This document shows, one piece after another, positions 1-7,304 of a stretch of 17,584 nt of DNA; position 1 is the stretch's first letter, and each line of letters starts with the position of its first letter. Position numbers and translations under genes: made by a program. Origin of the DNA: DATFPQ01 sp035264765 (lineage in GTDB: Bacteria > Actinomycetota > Actinomycetes > Actinomycetales > Angustibacteraceae); NCBI GenBank assembly GCA_035264765.1, contig DATFPQ010000165.1, positions 1 through 17,584 on the forward strand, in the 5' to 3' direction. The notes beneath the pieces were generated by a model. It worked only from the letters and a program-made list of their open reading frames with translations, had not been told where the DNA came from and did not search any database.

Positions 1-399
1 TACCTGCCCGGTGAGGGGTTCACCTGGGAGAACCAGCTCTCGACTCTCGGGGCGTTCCTGCTCGGCGCGTCCACGCTGCCGTTCGTCTACAACGTCTGGA
101 AGACCTGGCGCACCGCCCCCCTCATCACCGTGGACGACCCGTGGGGCTACGGGGCGTCGCTGGAGTGGGCCACCTCGTGCCCGCCGCCGCGGCACAACTT
201 CGTCGTCCTGCCCCGGATCCGCTCCGAGCGCCCCGCCTTCGACCTGCACCACCCCGACGTCGCGCACAACGACGCGCCGACGGCGGACAGGAACGTCCTC
301 GACAGTCTGTTCGGTGAGCCGGACATCGAGGGCGTGGGCGTTGACGGCGGCCCTCGGGGCGGCGTCGGCGGCGGCAGCAGCCACGGCAAGGAGGACTGA
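1..399 (+). CDS. ctaD: Cytochrome c oxidase subunit I (aa3 type), C-terminal part only
   Basis: The window opens inside this gene; 132 codons remain before the TGA at 397-399. Subunit I holds haem a, haem a3 and CuB and reduces oxygen to water in the plasma membrane. What remains is the last transmembrane helix (residues about 12-30 of the fragment, LSTLGAFLLGAS then LPFVYNVW) and the cytoplasmic tail with the typical actinobacterial block DPWGYGASLEWATSCPPPRH (about 42-61), followed by RIRSERPAFDLHHP. The tail ends in a Gly/Ser-rich stretch. The metal-binding helices lie upstream of the window. The TGA stop is 2 nt before the ctaF start and the ctaF ribosome-binding site lies inside the last ctaD codons, so the two are surely one operon, probably ctaC-ctaD-ctaF. 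Identification rests on the tail motif and the ctaF neighbour. Confidence 0.93.
   Translation, partial: YLPGEGFTWENQLSTLGAFLLGASTLPFVYNVWKTWRTAPLITVDDPWGYGASLEWATSCPPPRHNFVVLPRIRSERPAFDLHHPDVAHNDAPTADRNVLDSLFGEPDIEGVGVDGGPRGGVGGGSSHGKED
388..394 (+). promoter_or_regulatory. Ribosome-binding site of ctaF
   Basis: AAGGAGG, a near-perfect Shine-Dalgarno sequence, ends 7 nt before the GTG at 402. It decides the ctaF start and lies inside the ctaD coding sequence, which points to coupled translation. Confidence 0.85.
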
Positions 400-401
400 C
401 G

Positions 402-803
402 GTGAAGGTCGAGGGCTGGCTGTTCGGGGCCGGGACGTTCTTCTTCGCGCCCGTCGGGATCGTCTACGGCCTGCTGACCGGCTGGCGTGAGCCGGTCGGA
501 GTCGTGGGGCTCTTCCTCACGTCCGGGCTGTCCCTGATGGTGGGCTGGTACCTGTGGTTCACCTCCCGGCACATCGACGAGCGGCCCGAGGACGATCCGC
601 AGGCACCGATCGAGGCGGCCGCCGGCGAGTACGGCTTCTTCAGCCCGCATAGCTGGTGGCCGCTGCCGCTGGCGGCGTCCTCGGCCGTCGTCTTCCTCGG
701 CGCGGCCGTCGGCTGGTGGATCGCGATCATCGGGGTCCTGCTAAGCGCGCTGGCGCTGGTCGGCTGGGTGTTCGAGTACTGGCGCGGGGCGCACGCTCAC
801 TGA
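402..803 (+). CDS. ctaF: Cytochrome c oxidase subunit IV, actinobacterial CtaF type
   Basis: This 133-residue membrane protein is the small fourth subunit of the actinobacterial aa3 oxidase within the bcc-aa3 supercomplex. It starts at GTG 402 behind a strong AAGGAGG. The sequence shows two N-terminal helices (about 5-26 and 31-53), a polar loop (SRHIDERPEDDPQAP), the family-typical FFSPHSWWPLPLA motif (about 79-91), and two closely packed C-terminal helices (about 88-106 and 107-125). The length fits CtaF, which is usually about 130-140 residues. It has no metal-binding residues and its role is structural. It lies directly behind ctaD, and no terminator is obvious between its stop and the next gene. 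Confidence 0.93.
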   Translation: MKVEGWLFGAGTFFFAPVGIVYGLLTGWREPVGVVGLFLTSGLSLMVGWYLWFTSRHIDERPEDDPQAPIEAAAGEYGFFSPHSWWPLPLAASSAVVFLGAAVGWWIAIIGVLLSALALVGWVFEYWRGAHAH

Positions 804-871
804 CGCTGACGCCGATGTGACGCTTCCCACTGACGCCCACGCGCCTGCGCCGGCTCGTCGTCGCCGTGCCC

Positions 872-877
872 TAGCAT
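872..877 (+). promoter_or_regulatory. Possible -10 element for the L,D-transpeptidase gene
   Basis: TAGCAT fits TANNNT in the 180-bp gap after ctaF. No convincing -35 is visible. Transcription from here would give a leader of about 100 nt, containing an AGCGC/GCGCT hairpin (890-906), before the ATG at 984. This is inference from the motif alone. Confidence 0.3.
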
Positions 878-983
878 GGAGGTCGTCGTAGCGCTTCCCG
901 GGCGCTCGTCCGAGGTTCTGCGGGCCTCGACGGGTCGGTGCCGCGCGGGACGTCGAACTCCGTCGTCAGGGGGAACCTCGCGC

Positions 984-2213
984 ATGAGCGTCACTAGCAG
1001 GTTGTCGGGTAGGCGGCGCCGCGGCGCCGCCTGGTGTGCCGTCGCCGTCGCCGCCGCCCTGGGCGTGACCTCCTGCCAGAACTCGACCTCGCAGCCGGCT
1101 GGCTCGGCGGCGTCCGGCGCCACGCCGTCGGCGAGCGCGAGCCCCACCACGCCCGCCGCGCAGGTCAGCGTGAGTCCCGAGCCCGGGTCCCGGTCCATCC
1201 GGCCGGACGAGCCGGTCACGGTGTCCGCCGATGGCGGCCGGCTGACCGAGGTGACGCTCACCGACGCCAGAGGGCGGGAGGTCGACGGCGCGTTCGCGGT
1301 CGGCCAGGCCCGCTGGAGCTCCACCGAGCCGCTCAGCCCGCGCACGAAGTACACCGTGCGCGCCGTGGCCACCAACGCGGCGCAGCAGGAGACCCGCACG
1401 ACCGCCCAGCTGCGCACGCTCACCCCCGATGTCACGGCGAACTACCACCTGCTGCCGTCCGGGGCCACCGAGGTCGGCGTCGGGATGCCGGTCGTCGTGC
1501 AGTTCGACGGCCTCGTCGACCAGAGCCGGCGGGCCGCGATCGAGCGGCGGATGTCGGTGACCACCAGCCCGAAGGTCAAGGGCGCCTGGGGCTGGTTGGA
1601 CGCCCGCCAGCTCGTCTGGCGGCCGGCGTCGTACTGGAAACCAGGCACCCAGGTGAAGGTCAAGGCCGACATCGGCGGGCTGCAGACCCGCAAGGGCGCC
1701 TGGACCTCCCGCGACGCCTCGACCAGCTTCCGGGTCGGCTCTGCCATGGTCAGCACGGTCGACATTCAGAAGCACACCCTGACCGTGCGCCGCAACGGCA
1801 AGGTGCTGCGCGTCGTGCCGGTGACCACCGGCAAGGACGGCTTCGCCACCCGCAACGGGGTCAAGGTGATCATCAGCCGCGAGTCCAGCCGGCAGATGGA
1901 CGCCGAGACGACCGGGCTGAAGAAGTCCGACCCGGAGTACTACAACGTCAAGGTCAAGTACGCCATGCGGGTGACCTGGAGTGGTGAGTTCCTGCACGCC
2001 GCGCCCTGGTCGGTCGGGTCCCAGGGGCGCGCCAACGTCAGCCACGGCTGCACCGGCATGAGCACCGCAAACGCGAAGTGGTTGTTCGAGCGGTCCAAGA
2101 TGGGCGACGTCGTCAGGTTCGTCGGGTCCAAGCGGCCGCTGGAGTCCTACAACGGCTACACGATGTGGAACATGAGCCTGGCGTCCTGGGCCAAGCAGTC
2201 CGCCCTGGTCTGA
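984..2213 (+). CDS. Lipoprotein L,D-transpeptidase (Ig-like domains + YkuD domain)
   Basis: The 409-residue protein forms 3-3 peptidoglycan cross-links between meso-diaminopimelate residues outside the membrane. The ATG at 984 (AGGGGGA 9 nt upstream) is preferred over an in-frame ATG at 876, because it places a lipoprotein signal at the N-terminus: an Arg-rich n-region (10-13), a hydrophobic stretch (14-29) and the lipobox VTSC with Cys31. A Ser/Ala/Thr-rich linker follows. Next come two Ig-like domains (about 58-146 and 150-252), as in mycobacterial Ldt proteins, and the YkuD domain (about 253-382). The catalytic signature is SHGC with Cys356, plus His338 upstream. The C-terminal MWNMSLASW block also matches the family. 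The Asn that often follows the Cys (SHGCxN) is Gly here (SHGCTGMS). It is transcribed in the same direction as ctaF and converges on the VOC gene 34 bp away. The specific Ldt paralogue is not assigned. Confidence 0.92.
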   Translation: MSVTSRLSGRRRRGAAWCAVAVAAALGVTSCQNSTSQPAGSAASGATPSASASPTTPAAQVSVSPEPGSRSIRPDEPVTVSADGGRLTEVTLTDARGREVDGAFAVGQARWSSTEPLSPRTKYTVRAVATNAAQQETRTTAQLRTLTPDVTANYHLLPSGATEVGVGMPVVVQFDGLVDQSRRAAIERRMSVTTSPKVKGAWGWLDARQLVWRPASYWKPGTQVKVKADIGGLQTRKGAWTSRDASTSFRVGSAMVSTVDIQKHTLTVRRNGKVLRVVPVTTGKDGFATRNGVKVIISRESSRQMDAETTGLKKSDPEYYNVKVKYAMRVTWSGEFLHAAPWSVGSQGRANVSHGCTGMSTANAKWLFERSKMGDVVRFVGSKRPLESYNGYTMWNMSLASWAKQSALV

Positions 2214-2247
2214 CTCCTCGCTGGGCGATCCGGCGTCCCGGCGCGGC

Positions 2248-2670
2248 TCACAGCGGGGCGGAGTGCAGCCAGGGCGTGAAGCAGACGCCGACGAGCACGC
2301 CGTCGGCCGTCTGCAGCCGGGCGATGGTCTGGTCCCAGGGCTCGGTGCGTGCCGGGTGCAGCAGCCGGTAGCCGCGCTCCTGCAGCTCGCGGACCGCCGC
2401 CTCGACGTCGTCCACCTCGAAATCGATGCTGGCCTGCGGCACCGGATGCCCCTGCGGCCAGGTGGGCTGACCGAAGCAGGCCTGCGCGGCCTCCTCGAGC
2501 GGCCACACCCCGAAGTGCTTGGCCCCGCCGACGGCCTCGGAGAACACATAATCCGAACGCTCCACGCCGGCCGGCCGCAGCGGCAGACCGAGGGCGTCGA
2601 CGAGCAGGTGACGGTCCTGCGCGGGGTGGGCGCTGACGAGGGAGAAGCTGGCGATGAAGCGCACGTCCAT
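2248..2670 (-). CDS. VOC (glyoxalase/bleomycin-resistance fold) family protein
   Basis: This 140-residue protein has the vicinal-oxygen-chelate pattern. It begins with a first beta strand (MDVRFIASFS). A second half with QASIDFEVDDVEAAVRELQE (about 79-98) leads into a Gly-Tyr turn and then PWDQTIARLQTADGVLVGVC (111-130) and FTPWLH. It resembles a common group of actinobacterial glyoxalase-like proteins of unknown substrate, so no reaction is assigned. I chose the ATG at 2670 over an in-frame ATG at 2703 because the fold starts right there, and because GATACT lies 6 nt upstream, a leaderless-type arrangement with no Shine-Dalgarno. It follows qcrB on the same strand but a strong hairpin (2709-2738) separates them, so it is probably transcribed alone. 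Confidence 0.82.
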   Translation of the reverse strand: MDVRFIASFSLVSAHPAQDRHLLVDALGLPLRPAGVERSDYVFSEAVGGAKHFGVWPLEEAAQACFGQPTWPQGHPVPQASIDFEVDDVEAAVRELQERGYRLLHPARTEPWDQTIARLQTADGVLVGVCFTPWLHSAPL

Positions 2671-2676
2671 GACCGC

Positions 2677-2682
2677 AGTATC
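2677..2682 (-). promoter_or_regulatory. Possible -10 element for a leaderless VOC gene
   Basis: GATACT on the minus strand, then 6 nt, then the ATG at 2670. The first T of TANNNT is missing, but A2 and T6 are present. No Shine-Dalgarno sequence lies before the start. The position downstream of the qcrB terminator hairpin fits an independent promoter. Confidence 0.4.
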
Positions 2683-2708
2683 CGGCGAGTTCGCGTCCAG
2701 CATGCCGA

Positions 2709-2738
2709 CGGGGCGTGACCAGAAGTGGTCACGCCCCG
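2709..2738 (-). terminator. Strong hairpin, probable terminator of ctaE-qcrCAB
   Basis: A perfect 13-bp inverted repeat, CGGGGCGTGACCA and TGGTCACGCCCCG, encloses a 4-nt loop (GAAG on the plus strand, CTTC in the transcript). It lies about 40 nt beyond the qcrB stop. There is no T-tract, which is common for actinobacterial terminators. It could also be a protein-binding palindrome for the VOC gene downstream. Confidence 0.7.
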
Positions 2739-2757
2739 CCGTCCGGGTATGTGGTTC

Positions 2758-2773
2758 TCCGGGCTGGCCCGGA
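2758..2773 (-). terminator. Second hairpin immediately after qcrB
   Basis: TCCGGGC and GCCCGGA are perfect inverted repeats separated by 2 nt, starting 5 nt after the qcrB stop. With the larger hairpin at 2709-2738 it forms a tandem 3' end structure. Confidence 0.45.
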
Positions 2774-2778
2774 CCCGC

Positions 2779-4446
2779 TCAGTGCCGACCGGTCTGCAGC
2801 TGCTTCTGCATCTCGGTGTGCTCCTCGGTGACCGCGTGGTGGTCGCCGTGCGCGTGCGCCGCGGCCAGCTCGGCCGGCGACACCGGCTCGACCCGGTCCT
2901 CGAACCAGAAGTGCGAGAGCTTGGCGCGGATCCGCTGCGCACGCGTGCCCGGACGCCGTACGCCGTTGCCATCCGCTCCCTCGGGCAGAGGCAGCGGACG
3001 GTGCGCGTCGTGCTGGACGAGCTGCCAGGCGTCCTGCGGCGACAGCGGCTCATGCACCTCGATGAACTCGCCGTGGGGGAGCCGGACGATCCGGCCGGAC
3101 TCCATGCCGTGCAGCACCAGGTCGCGATCCCGCCGCTGCAGCCCCAGGCAGATCCGCTTGGTGACGACGTACACGATCGGCGGGATCACGATCACGGCGA
3201 TCCGCAGGAAGTTGGTGATGTCGTTGATCGACGTCCGGAAGTGCGTGGCGATCAGGTCGTTGCCACCACCCGACCACAGCAGCACGTAGAACGCGATCGC
3301 CATGGCGCCCAGGCCGGTGCGGGTGGGGGCGTTGCGCGGCCGGTCCAGCAGGTGGTGCTCACGCTTGTCACCGGTCACCCAGGCCTCGAGGAACGGGTAC
3401 ATGAACGCCGCCACCGTGACCAAGCCGGGCAGCACCAGGCCGCCGATGGCGATGTTGAAGCTGAAGGTCCAGCCGAACACCTGGAACTCCAGCCAGCCGG
3501 GCAGGAGGCGGATCGCCCCCTCCAGCCAGCCCATGTACCAGTCCGGCTGGGACCCCGCGGTGACCGGTGACGGGTCGTACGGACCGTAGGCCCAGATCGG
3601 GTTGATCATCGCGAACGTCGACAGGAAGACCGTGACGCCGAACACGATGAAGAAGAAGCCGCCGGCCTTGGCCGTGTACACCGGCATCAACGGGTAGCCG
3701 ACCACGTTCTGCTCGGTGCGGCCCGGGCCGGGGTACTGGGTGTGCTTGTGCAGGGCCACCAGCATGATGTGGACGACGAACAGCCCCACCAGCAGCGCGG
3801 GGATCAGCAGCACGTGCGCGATGAACAGCCGCGGGATCAGCGCCTCGCCGGGGTAGTCGCCGCCGAACACGAAGGACGACACGTACGAGCCCACGATCGG
3901 GATCGACAAGATCATGCCACGCGCGAACGAGAGCCCGGTTCCGGACAGCAGGTCGTCCGGGAGCGAGTAGCCGGCGAAGCCCTCGATCAGAGCCAGCAGC
4001 GCGAGGGTCAGGCCGATCACCCAGTTGATCTCACGCGGCTTGCGGAACGCGCCGGTGAAGAAGACGCGGAACATGTGCACCGCGATCGAGGCGACGAACA
4101 GCAGTGCCGACCAGTGGTGGATCTGCCGGAGCAGCAGCCCGCCGCGGATCTCGTAGGAGATGTCCAGGGTCGAGCGGTACGCCTCGGACATCTCGACGCC
4201 CCGCAGCGGGCCGTACGAGCCGGTGTACACGGTCTCGGCCGCCGACGGCACGAACCAGAAGGTCAGGAAGGTCCCGGTCAGCAGCAGGATCACCAGGCTG
4301 TACATGGCGATCTCGCCGAGCATGAACGACCAGTGGTCCGGGAAGACCTTGCGCAAGCCGTAGCGCATGGCCTTGGCGGCCCCGGTCCGCTCGTCGATGT
4401 AGCTGGCGGTGCCGCCGACGACGCGTCCGCCCAGTGAGGTGCTCAT
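2779..4446 (-). CDS. qcrB: Cytochrome bc1 (bcc) complex cytochrome b subunit
   Basis: The 555-residue protein binds haems bL and bH and forms both menaquinol/menaquinone sites of complex III in the plasma membrane. The haem ligand pairs are visible: His110/His124 in helix B (spacing 14) and His211/His226 in helix D (spacing 15). PDWY at 301-304 is the actinobacterial form of the Qo-site PEWY motif. There are about eight hydrophobic helices between residues 40 and 430. A soluble C-terminal extension of some 120 residues ends in a His-rich tail (AAAHAHGDHHAVTEEH). This long tail is typical of actinobacterial QcrB and absent from mitochondrial cytochrome b. The ATG overlaps the qcrA TGA (ATGA, 4443-4446), so translation is coupled. 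It is the last gene of ctaE-qcrCAB and two hairpins follow. Confidence 0.97.
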   Translation of the reverse strand: MSTSLGGRVVGGTASYIDERTGAAKAMRYGLRKVFPDHWSFMLGEIAMYSLVILLLTGTFLTFWFVPSAAETVYTGSYGPLRGVEMSEAYRSTLDISYEIRGGLLLRQIHHWSALLFVASIAVHMFRVFFTGAFRKPREINWVIGLTLALLALIEGFAGYSLPDDLLSGTGLSFARGMILSIPIVGSYVSSFVFGGDYPGEALIPRLFIAHVLLIPALLVGLFVVHIMLVALHKHTQYPGPGRTEQNVVGYPLMPVYTAKAGGFFFIVFGVTVFLSTFAMINPIWAYGPYDPSPVTAGSQPDWYMGWLEGAIRLLPGWLEFQVFGWTFSFNIAIGGLVLPGLVTVAAFMYPFLEAWVTGDKREHHLLDRPRNAPTRTGLGAMAIAFYVLLWSGGGNDLIATHFRTSINDITNFLRIAVIVIPPIVYVVTKRICLGLQRRDRDLVLHGMESGRIVRLPHGEFIEVHEPLSPQDAWQLVQHDAHRPLPLPEGADGNGVRRPGTRAQRIRAKLSHFWFEDRVEPVSPAELAAAHAHGDHHAVTEEHTEMQKQLQTGRH

Positions 4447-5564
4447 CGGTGTCCACGCTCCGGGAAACTCGGGCCAACGGCCTCATGGAAGGGAGAACTG
4501 GCGACCAGGTACCCCTCGGTGTCGACCGTGATGGGCAGCTGGGGGAGCGGACGGTGTGCCGGGCCGAAGATGACCTTGCAGTCCTCGGTGACGTCGAAGG
4601 TCGACTGGTGGCAGGGGCACAGCAGGTGGTGCGTCTGCTGCTCGTAGAGACCGACCGGGCAGCCGACGTGGGTGCAGATCTTGGAGTACGCCACGATCCC
4701 TTGGTAGCCCCAGGCCTTCTGCTTGGTCGACTTGATGTCGGCCGGGTCGAGCCGCATCAGCAGGACCGCCGCCTTGGCCTTCTGCTCGAGCTTGTCGTGC
4801 ACCTTGTCGATGCCCTCCGGCATGACGTGGAACACCGAGCCGATCGTCACGTCCTCGACCTTGATCGGCGCGTACTCGGGGTCGCTCACCAGGCGCATGC
4901 CGGCCTTCCACATCGTGCGGGAGAGCCGGTCGCCGGGCAGCGGCCCGAGGTCGCGGAGCGCGACGATGAAGGGGAGACCGAACAGGCCGAGCGCGCCGGC
5001 CGCGGTTGCCTTGATCAGCGGTCGGCGCCCGATGCCCGACTCCTCGCCGCCCTGCTGCAGCGCCTGGACGGCGCCGTCGCGGTCGGCGGCGGTGCTGCGC
5101 AGGTAGTGCCGCTCCTCGACGACCTCCTCGTCCGGCATCAGGGTCTTCGCCCAGTGCACGGCGCCGATGCCGATGAAGAAGATGCCGCAGCCCATGCCCA
5201 GCCCGAGCAGGAAGTTCTGCAGCAGGGTTCGGCCGATCAGCGGGATGTAGACCGGTGTCTGCGGGTCCACCGCGAAGTAGGACACCAGGAAGACCAGCGT
5301 GCCCAGGATCGAGAGGGTGAAGAGCGCGGCCACCTGACGCTCGGCCCGCTTGGCCGCCTTCGGGTCGGTGTCCGCCAGTCGGTGCACGTGCGGCGGTAGG
5401 CCCGGGTTCTCGAACAGGGTGGGCGCCGCGGTCGTGCCCTCGATCTGGGGTGCGTGCTCCGGAAGGCCCGGGCGCTGCGCGAGCGTGCCGTCGGTCGATC
5501 CGTGCTGGGTCTGGCTCATGTCCGTCCGTCCTGCTGCGGTGCTGCCGCTCTGGTGCTCGCTCAT
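4443..5564 (-). CDS. qcrA: Rieske iron-sulfur subunit of the cytochrome bcc complex
   Basis: The 373-residue protein passes electrons from menaquinol to QcrC through a [2Fe-2S] cluster. The cluster boxes are CTHVGC (297-302) and CPCHQS (316-321): Cys297, His299, Cys316 and His319 are the expected ligands, and Cys302/Cys318 the disulfide. In place of the single anchor of most Rieske proteins there are three hydrophobic segments (about 79-98, 112-137 and 186-203), the actinobacterial arrangement. The third is preceded by an Arg pair in a twin-arginine-like setting (GRRPLIKATAAGA, 179-191). The N-terminal 60 residues are polar and probably cytoplasmic. An in-frame ATG at 5519 is an alternative start. 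It begins 7 nt after the qcrC stop and ends in an ATGA overlap with qcrB. Confidence 0.97.
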   Translation of the reverse strand: MSEHQSGSTAAGRTDMSQTQHGSTDGTLAQRPGLPEHAPQIEGTTAAPTLFENPGLPPHVHRLADTDPKAAKRAERQVAALFTLSILGTLVFLVSYFAVDPQTPVYIPLIGRTLLQNFLLGLGMGCGIFFIGIGAVHWAKTLMPDEEVVEERHYLRSTAADRDGAVQALQQGGEESGIGRRPLIKATAAGALGLFGLPFIVALRDLGPLPGDRLSRTMWKAGMRLVSDPEYAPIKVEDVTIGSVFHVMPEGIDKVHDKLEQKAKAAVLLMRLDPADIKSTKQKAWGYQGIVAYSKICTHVGCPVGLYEQQTHHLLCPCHQSTFDVTEDCKVIFGPAHRPLPQLPITVDTEGYLVASSPFHEAVGPSFPERGHR

Positions 5565-5571
5565 CGCCTGC

Positions 5572-6375
5572 TCACGCCGCCTTCGAACCGAGCCAGACGG
5601 AGCAGCCGATCAGCGCGCCGATCCCGACGATCCAGGTGAACAGGCCCTCGGGCACCGGGCCCAGGTTTCCCAGCGACGACCCACCGGCGTGCGGCAGCTC
5701 CCGGCTCGCCTCGATGAAGGCGATGACGTCCTTCTTGTTCTCCGGCGTGATGTTCTTGTCGTTGAACACCGGCATGGACTGCGGGCCGGTCGCCATCGCC
5801 TCGTAGATGTGCTTCGGCGAGGTGTTGTCCAGCGCGGGCGCGTACTTGCCACGGGTCAGCGCGCCACCCGCTCCGGCGTAGTTGTGGCACATGGCGCAGT
5901 TCACCCGGAAGATCTCGCCGCCCTTGGCGGCGTCGCCGCCCTCGCCCGAGGCCTCCTCGGCGGTCGGGATCTGCGGGCCCGGAGCCAGCGAAGCGACGTA
6001 CGCCGCCAGCTGCGCGGTCTCCTTGTCGTCGAAGCGCACGACCGCCTGCGGCGCCTGCGGACCGGGCTCGGCCATCGGCATCCGGCCGGTACCCACCTGG
6101 AAGTCGACCGAGGCGGCGCCCACACCGATCAGGCTCGGTCCGGCGATGTTGCCCCGGTTGTCAGCCGGTGCGCCCTGCGCGTTCAGGCCGTGGCAGCTGG
6201 CGCAGTTCGCCAGGAAGAGCTTCTTGCCCGCGGCGATGTCCTGCGTGCTGGTGGTCGCGGCGCTGGCCGCCTTCGGCGCAAGCGCGGAGTAGGCCGCGCC
6301 CGTGGCCAGCAGGCCGAGGGCTATGAGCAGCACCAGGGCCAGAGGGTGGCGCCTGCGGGCGGCGAGTGCGGTCAC
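5572..6375 (-). CDS. qcrC: Di-haem cytochrome c subunit of the cytochrome bcc complex
   Basis: The 267-residue membrane-anchored cytochrome c replaces both cytochrome c1 and the soluble cytochrome c of other bacteria, handing electrons straight to the aa3 oxidase. The N-terminal signal/anchor spans about 11-33. Haem site 1 is CASCH (58-62) with likely axial Met99 (GRMPM). Haem site 2 is CAMCH (160-164) with likely axial Met201 (QSMPVF). A C-terminal helix (about 245-262) fixes it to the membrane. The GTG at 6375 has GAGGAC about 7 nt upstream. The gene starts 121 bp after ctaE and is followed after 7 bp by qcrA. Two CxxCH motifs with two anchors identify QcrC. Confidence 0.97.
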   Translation of the reverse strand: MTALAARRRHPLALVLLIALGLLATGAAYSALAPKAASAATTSTQDIAAGKKLFLANCASCHGLNAQGAPADNRGNIAGPSLIGVGAASVDFQVGTGRMPMAEPGPQAPQAVVRFDDKETAQLAAYVASLAPGPQIPTAEEASGEGGDAAKGGEIFRVNCAMCHNYAGAGGALTRGKYAPALDNTSPKHIYEAMATGPQSMPVFNDKNITPENKKDVIAFIEASRELPHAGGSSLGNLGPVPEGLFTWIVGIGALIGCSVWLGSKAA

Positions 6376-6405
6376 GTGCGGGTCCTCGTCTCGGGCGATG
6401 GTGCG

Positions 6406-6411
6406 AGCGTA
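6406..6411 (-). promoter_or_regulatory. Possible internal -10 element before qcrC
   Basis: TACGCT on the minus strand lies 30 nt before the qcrC GTG, in the 121-bp ctaE-qcrC gap that is unusually long for this operon. No clear -35 is present. It may allow qcrCAB expression separate from ctaE. Confidence 0.25.
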
Positions 6412-6496
6412 CGTCGGAGGGCAGGCGCCGGCGACGCGGCGACGCGGTCACCGCCCGGTGTCGGCACGACACCCCTCTGCGTCGCCACGGTGTCCA

Positions 6497-7135
6497 TCAC
6501 TTGAGCAGGTAGATGCTGGCGAACAGGGCGATCCAGACCACGTCCACGAAGTGCCAGTAGTACGACGTCACGATGGCGCCGGTGGCCTCGGCGTGGCCGA
6601 ACCGCCGCGCCGCGAAGGAGCGCCCGATGATCAGCAGGAACGCGATCAGGCCACCGGTGACGTGCATGCCGTGGAAGCCCGTCGTCAGGTAGAACACCGA
6701 TCCGTAGCCGTTGGTGCTGATCGACAGGCCCTCGGAGACCAGCGCCGCGTACTCGAAGACCTGGCCCGCGATGAACATCGCGCCGAACAGGTAGGTGAGG
6801 GCGTACCACTCGCGCATGCCCCACAGCCGCAGCTGCAGCAGCGAGCCCGTGCGGCCGGGCTGGAACTGCTCGGCCTTCCAGACGCCGAGCTGACACCACA
6901 CCGAGCTGACGACGAGGATCAGCGTGTTGACGCTGGAGAAGGGGACGTTCAGCTTCTCCGGCCCCGTGACCCACTGCTCGGGCGCCACGGACCGGAGGGT
7001 GAAGTACATCGCGAACAACCCGGCGAAGAACATCAGCTCGCTGGAGAGCCAGACGATCGTTCCGACCGAGGCCATGTTCGGCCGGCTCACGACGGCGTGC
7101 GTCGGGCCTGTCTCAACTGCGGATGCTGTCGCCAC
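6497..7135 (-). CDS. ctaE: Cytochrome c oxidase subunit III
   Basis: The 212-residue integral membrane protein is subunit III of the aa3 oxidase. It stabilises subunit I and its proton uptake but carries no redox centre. The family motifs are seen: a first helix with WLSSELMFFAGLFAMYFTLR (29-48), GQVFEY (124-129) with the conserved Glu, TGFHGMHVTGG (152-162), and SYYWHFVDVVWIALF (191-205). Five helices fit the bacterial form that lacks the first two mitochondrial helices. The start is GTG 7135; no Shine-Dalgarno precedes it, but CATACT lies 7 nt upstream, suggesting a leaderless message. It heads the ctaE-qcrCAB operon and is divergent from the receiver-trpD pair. Grouping with qcrCAB rather than with ctaDF is usual for Actinobacteria. 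Confidence 0.96.
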   Translation of the reverse strand: MATASAVETGPTHAVVSRPNMASVGTIVWLSSELMFFAGLFAMYFTLRSVAPEQWVTGPEKLNVPFSSVNTLILVVSSVWCQLGVWKAEQFQPGRTGSLLQLRLWGMREWYALTYLFGAMFIAGQVFEYAALVSEGLSISTNGYGSVFYLTTGFHGMHVTGGLIAFLLIIGRSFAARRFGHAEATGAIVTSYYWHFVDVVWIALFASIYLLK

Positions 7136-7142
7136 GCAGAGC

Positions 7143-7148
7143 AGTATG
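7143..7148 (-). promoter_or_regulatory. Probable -10 element of the ctaE-qcrCAB promoter
   Basis: CATACT on the minus strand, 7 nt before the ctaE GTG. Just upstream, at 7159-7170, is CCCCTGGAGGGG (5-bp inverted repeat around GG) where a -35 or operator would lie. A leaderless transcript is inferred. Confidence 0.4.
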
Positions 7149-7200
7149 GCCCTAACCGCCCCTGGAGGGGCATCCGACCCCCCGGCGGATCACGGCATCG

Positions 7201-7242
7201 TCCGCGCCGGTCAGCGGGGGTCCGCGCCGGGTTCCGCGCCGG
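7201..7242. repeat. Three copies of TCCGCGCCGG in the ctaE/receiver divergent region
   Basis: Exact TCCGCGCCGG copies at 7201-7210, 7221-7230 and 7233-7242, followed by a shorter TCCGCGCC near 7257. They sit in the 255-bp gap between the ctaE start and the receiver gene. They may be binding sites or simple GC-rich drift; nothing else coding is seen in this gap. Confidence 0.45.
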
Positions 7243-7298
7243 GTTCCGCCACCCGGTCCGCGCCCGTGCCAGCGCTCCGTCGGCGCGCCGTCTGCCGG

Positions 7299-7304
7299 TA
7301 GCAT
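7299..7304 (+). promoter_or_regulatory. Possible -10 element for the receiver-trpD pair
   Basis: TAGCAT (TANNNT) about 86 nt before the ATG at 7391, without a recognisable -35. The same hexamer appears before the L,D-transpeptidase gene. A Shine-Dalgarno GAGGA (7379-7383), 7 nt before the ATG, supports a leadered message. Confidence 0.3.

Noticed and set aside
876..983. N-terminal extension of the L,D-transpeptidase from ATG 876
   Set aside because: It would bury the signal peptide and lipobox 36 residues inside the protein. The ATG at 876 also coincides with a TAGCAT -10-like element.
884..983. A riboswitch (for example c-di-AMP type) in the transpeptidase leader
   Set aside because: Only one short hairpin is visible, and I could not match the conserved blocks of any known riboswitch class.
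966..3053. 695-codon open frame on the minus strand across the L,D-transpeptidase
   Set aside because: Arg/Pro/Ser-rich with no recognisable motif, it runs across the complete transpeptidase and VOC genes. It is typical of open antisense frames in high-GC DNA.
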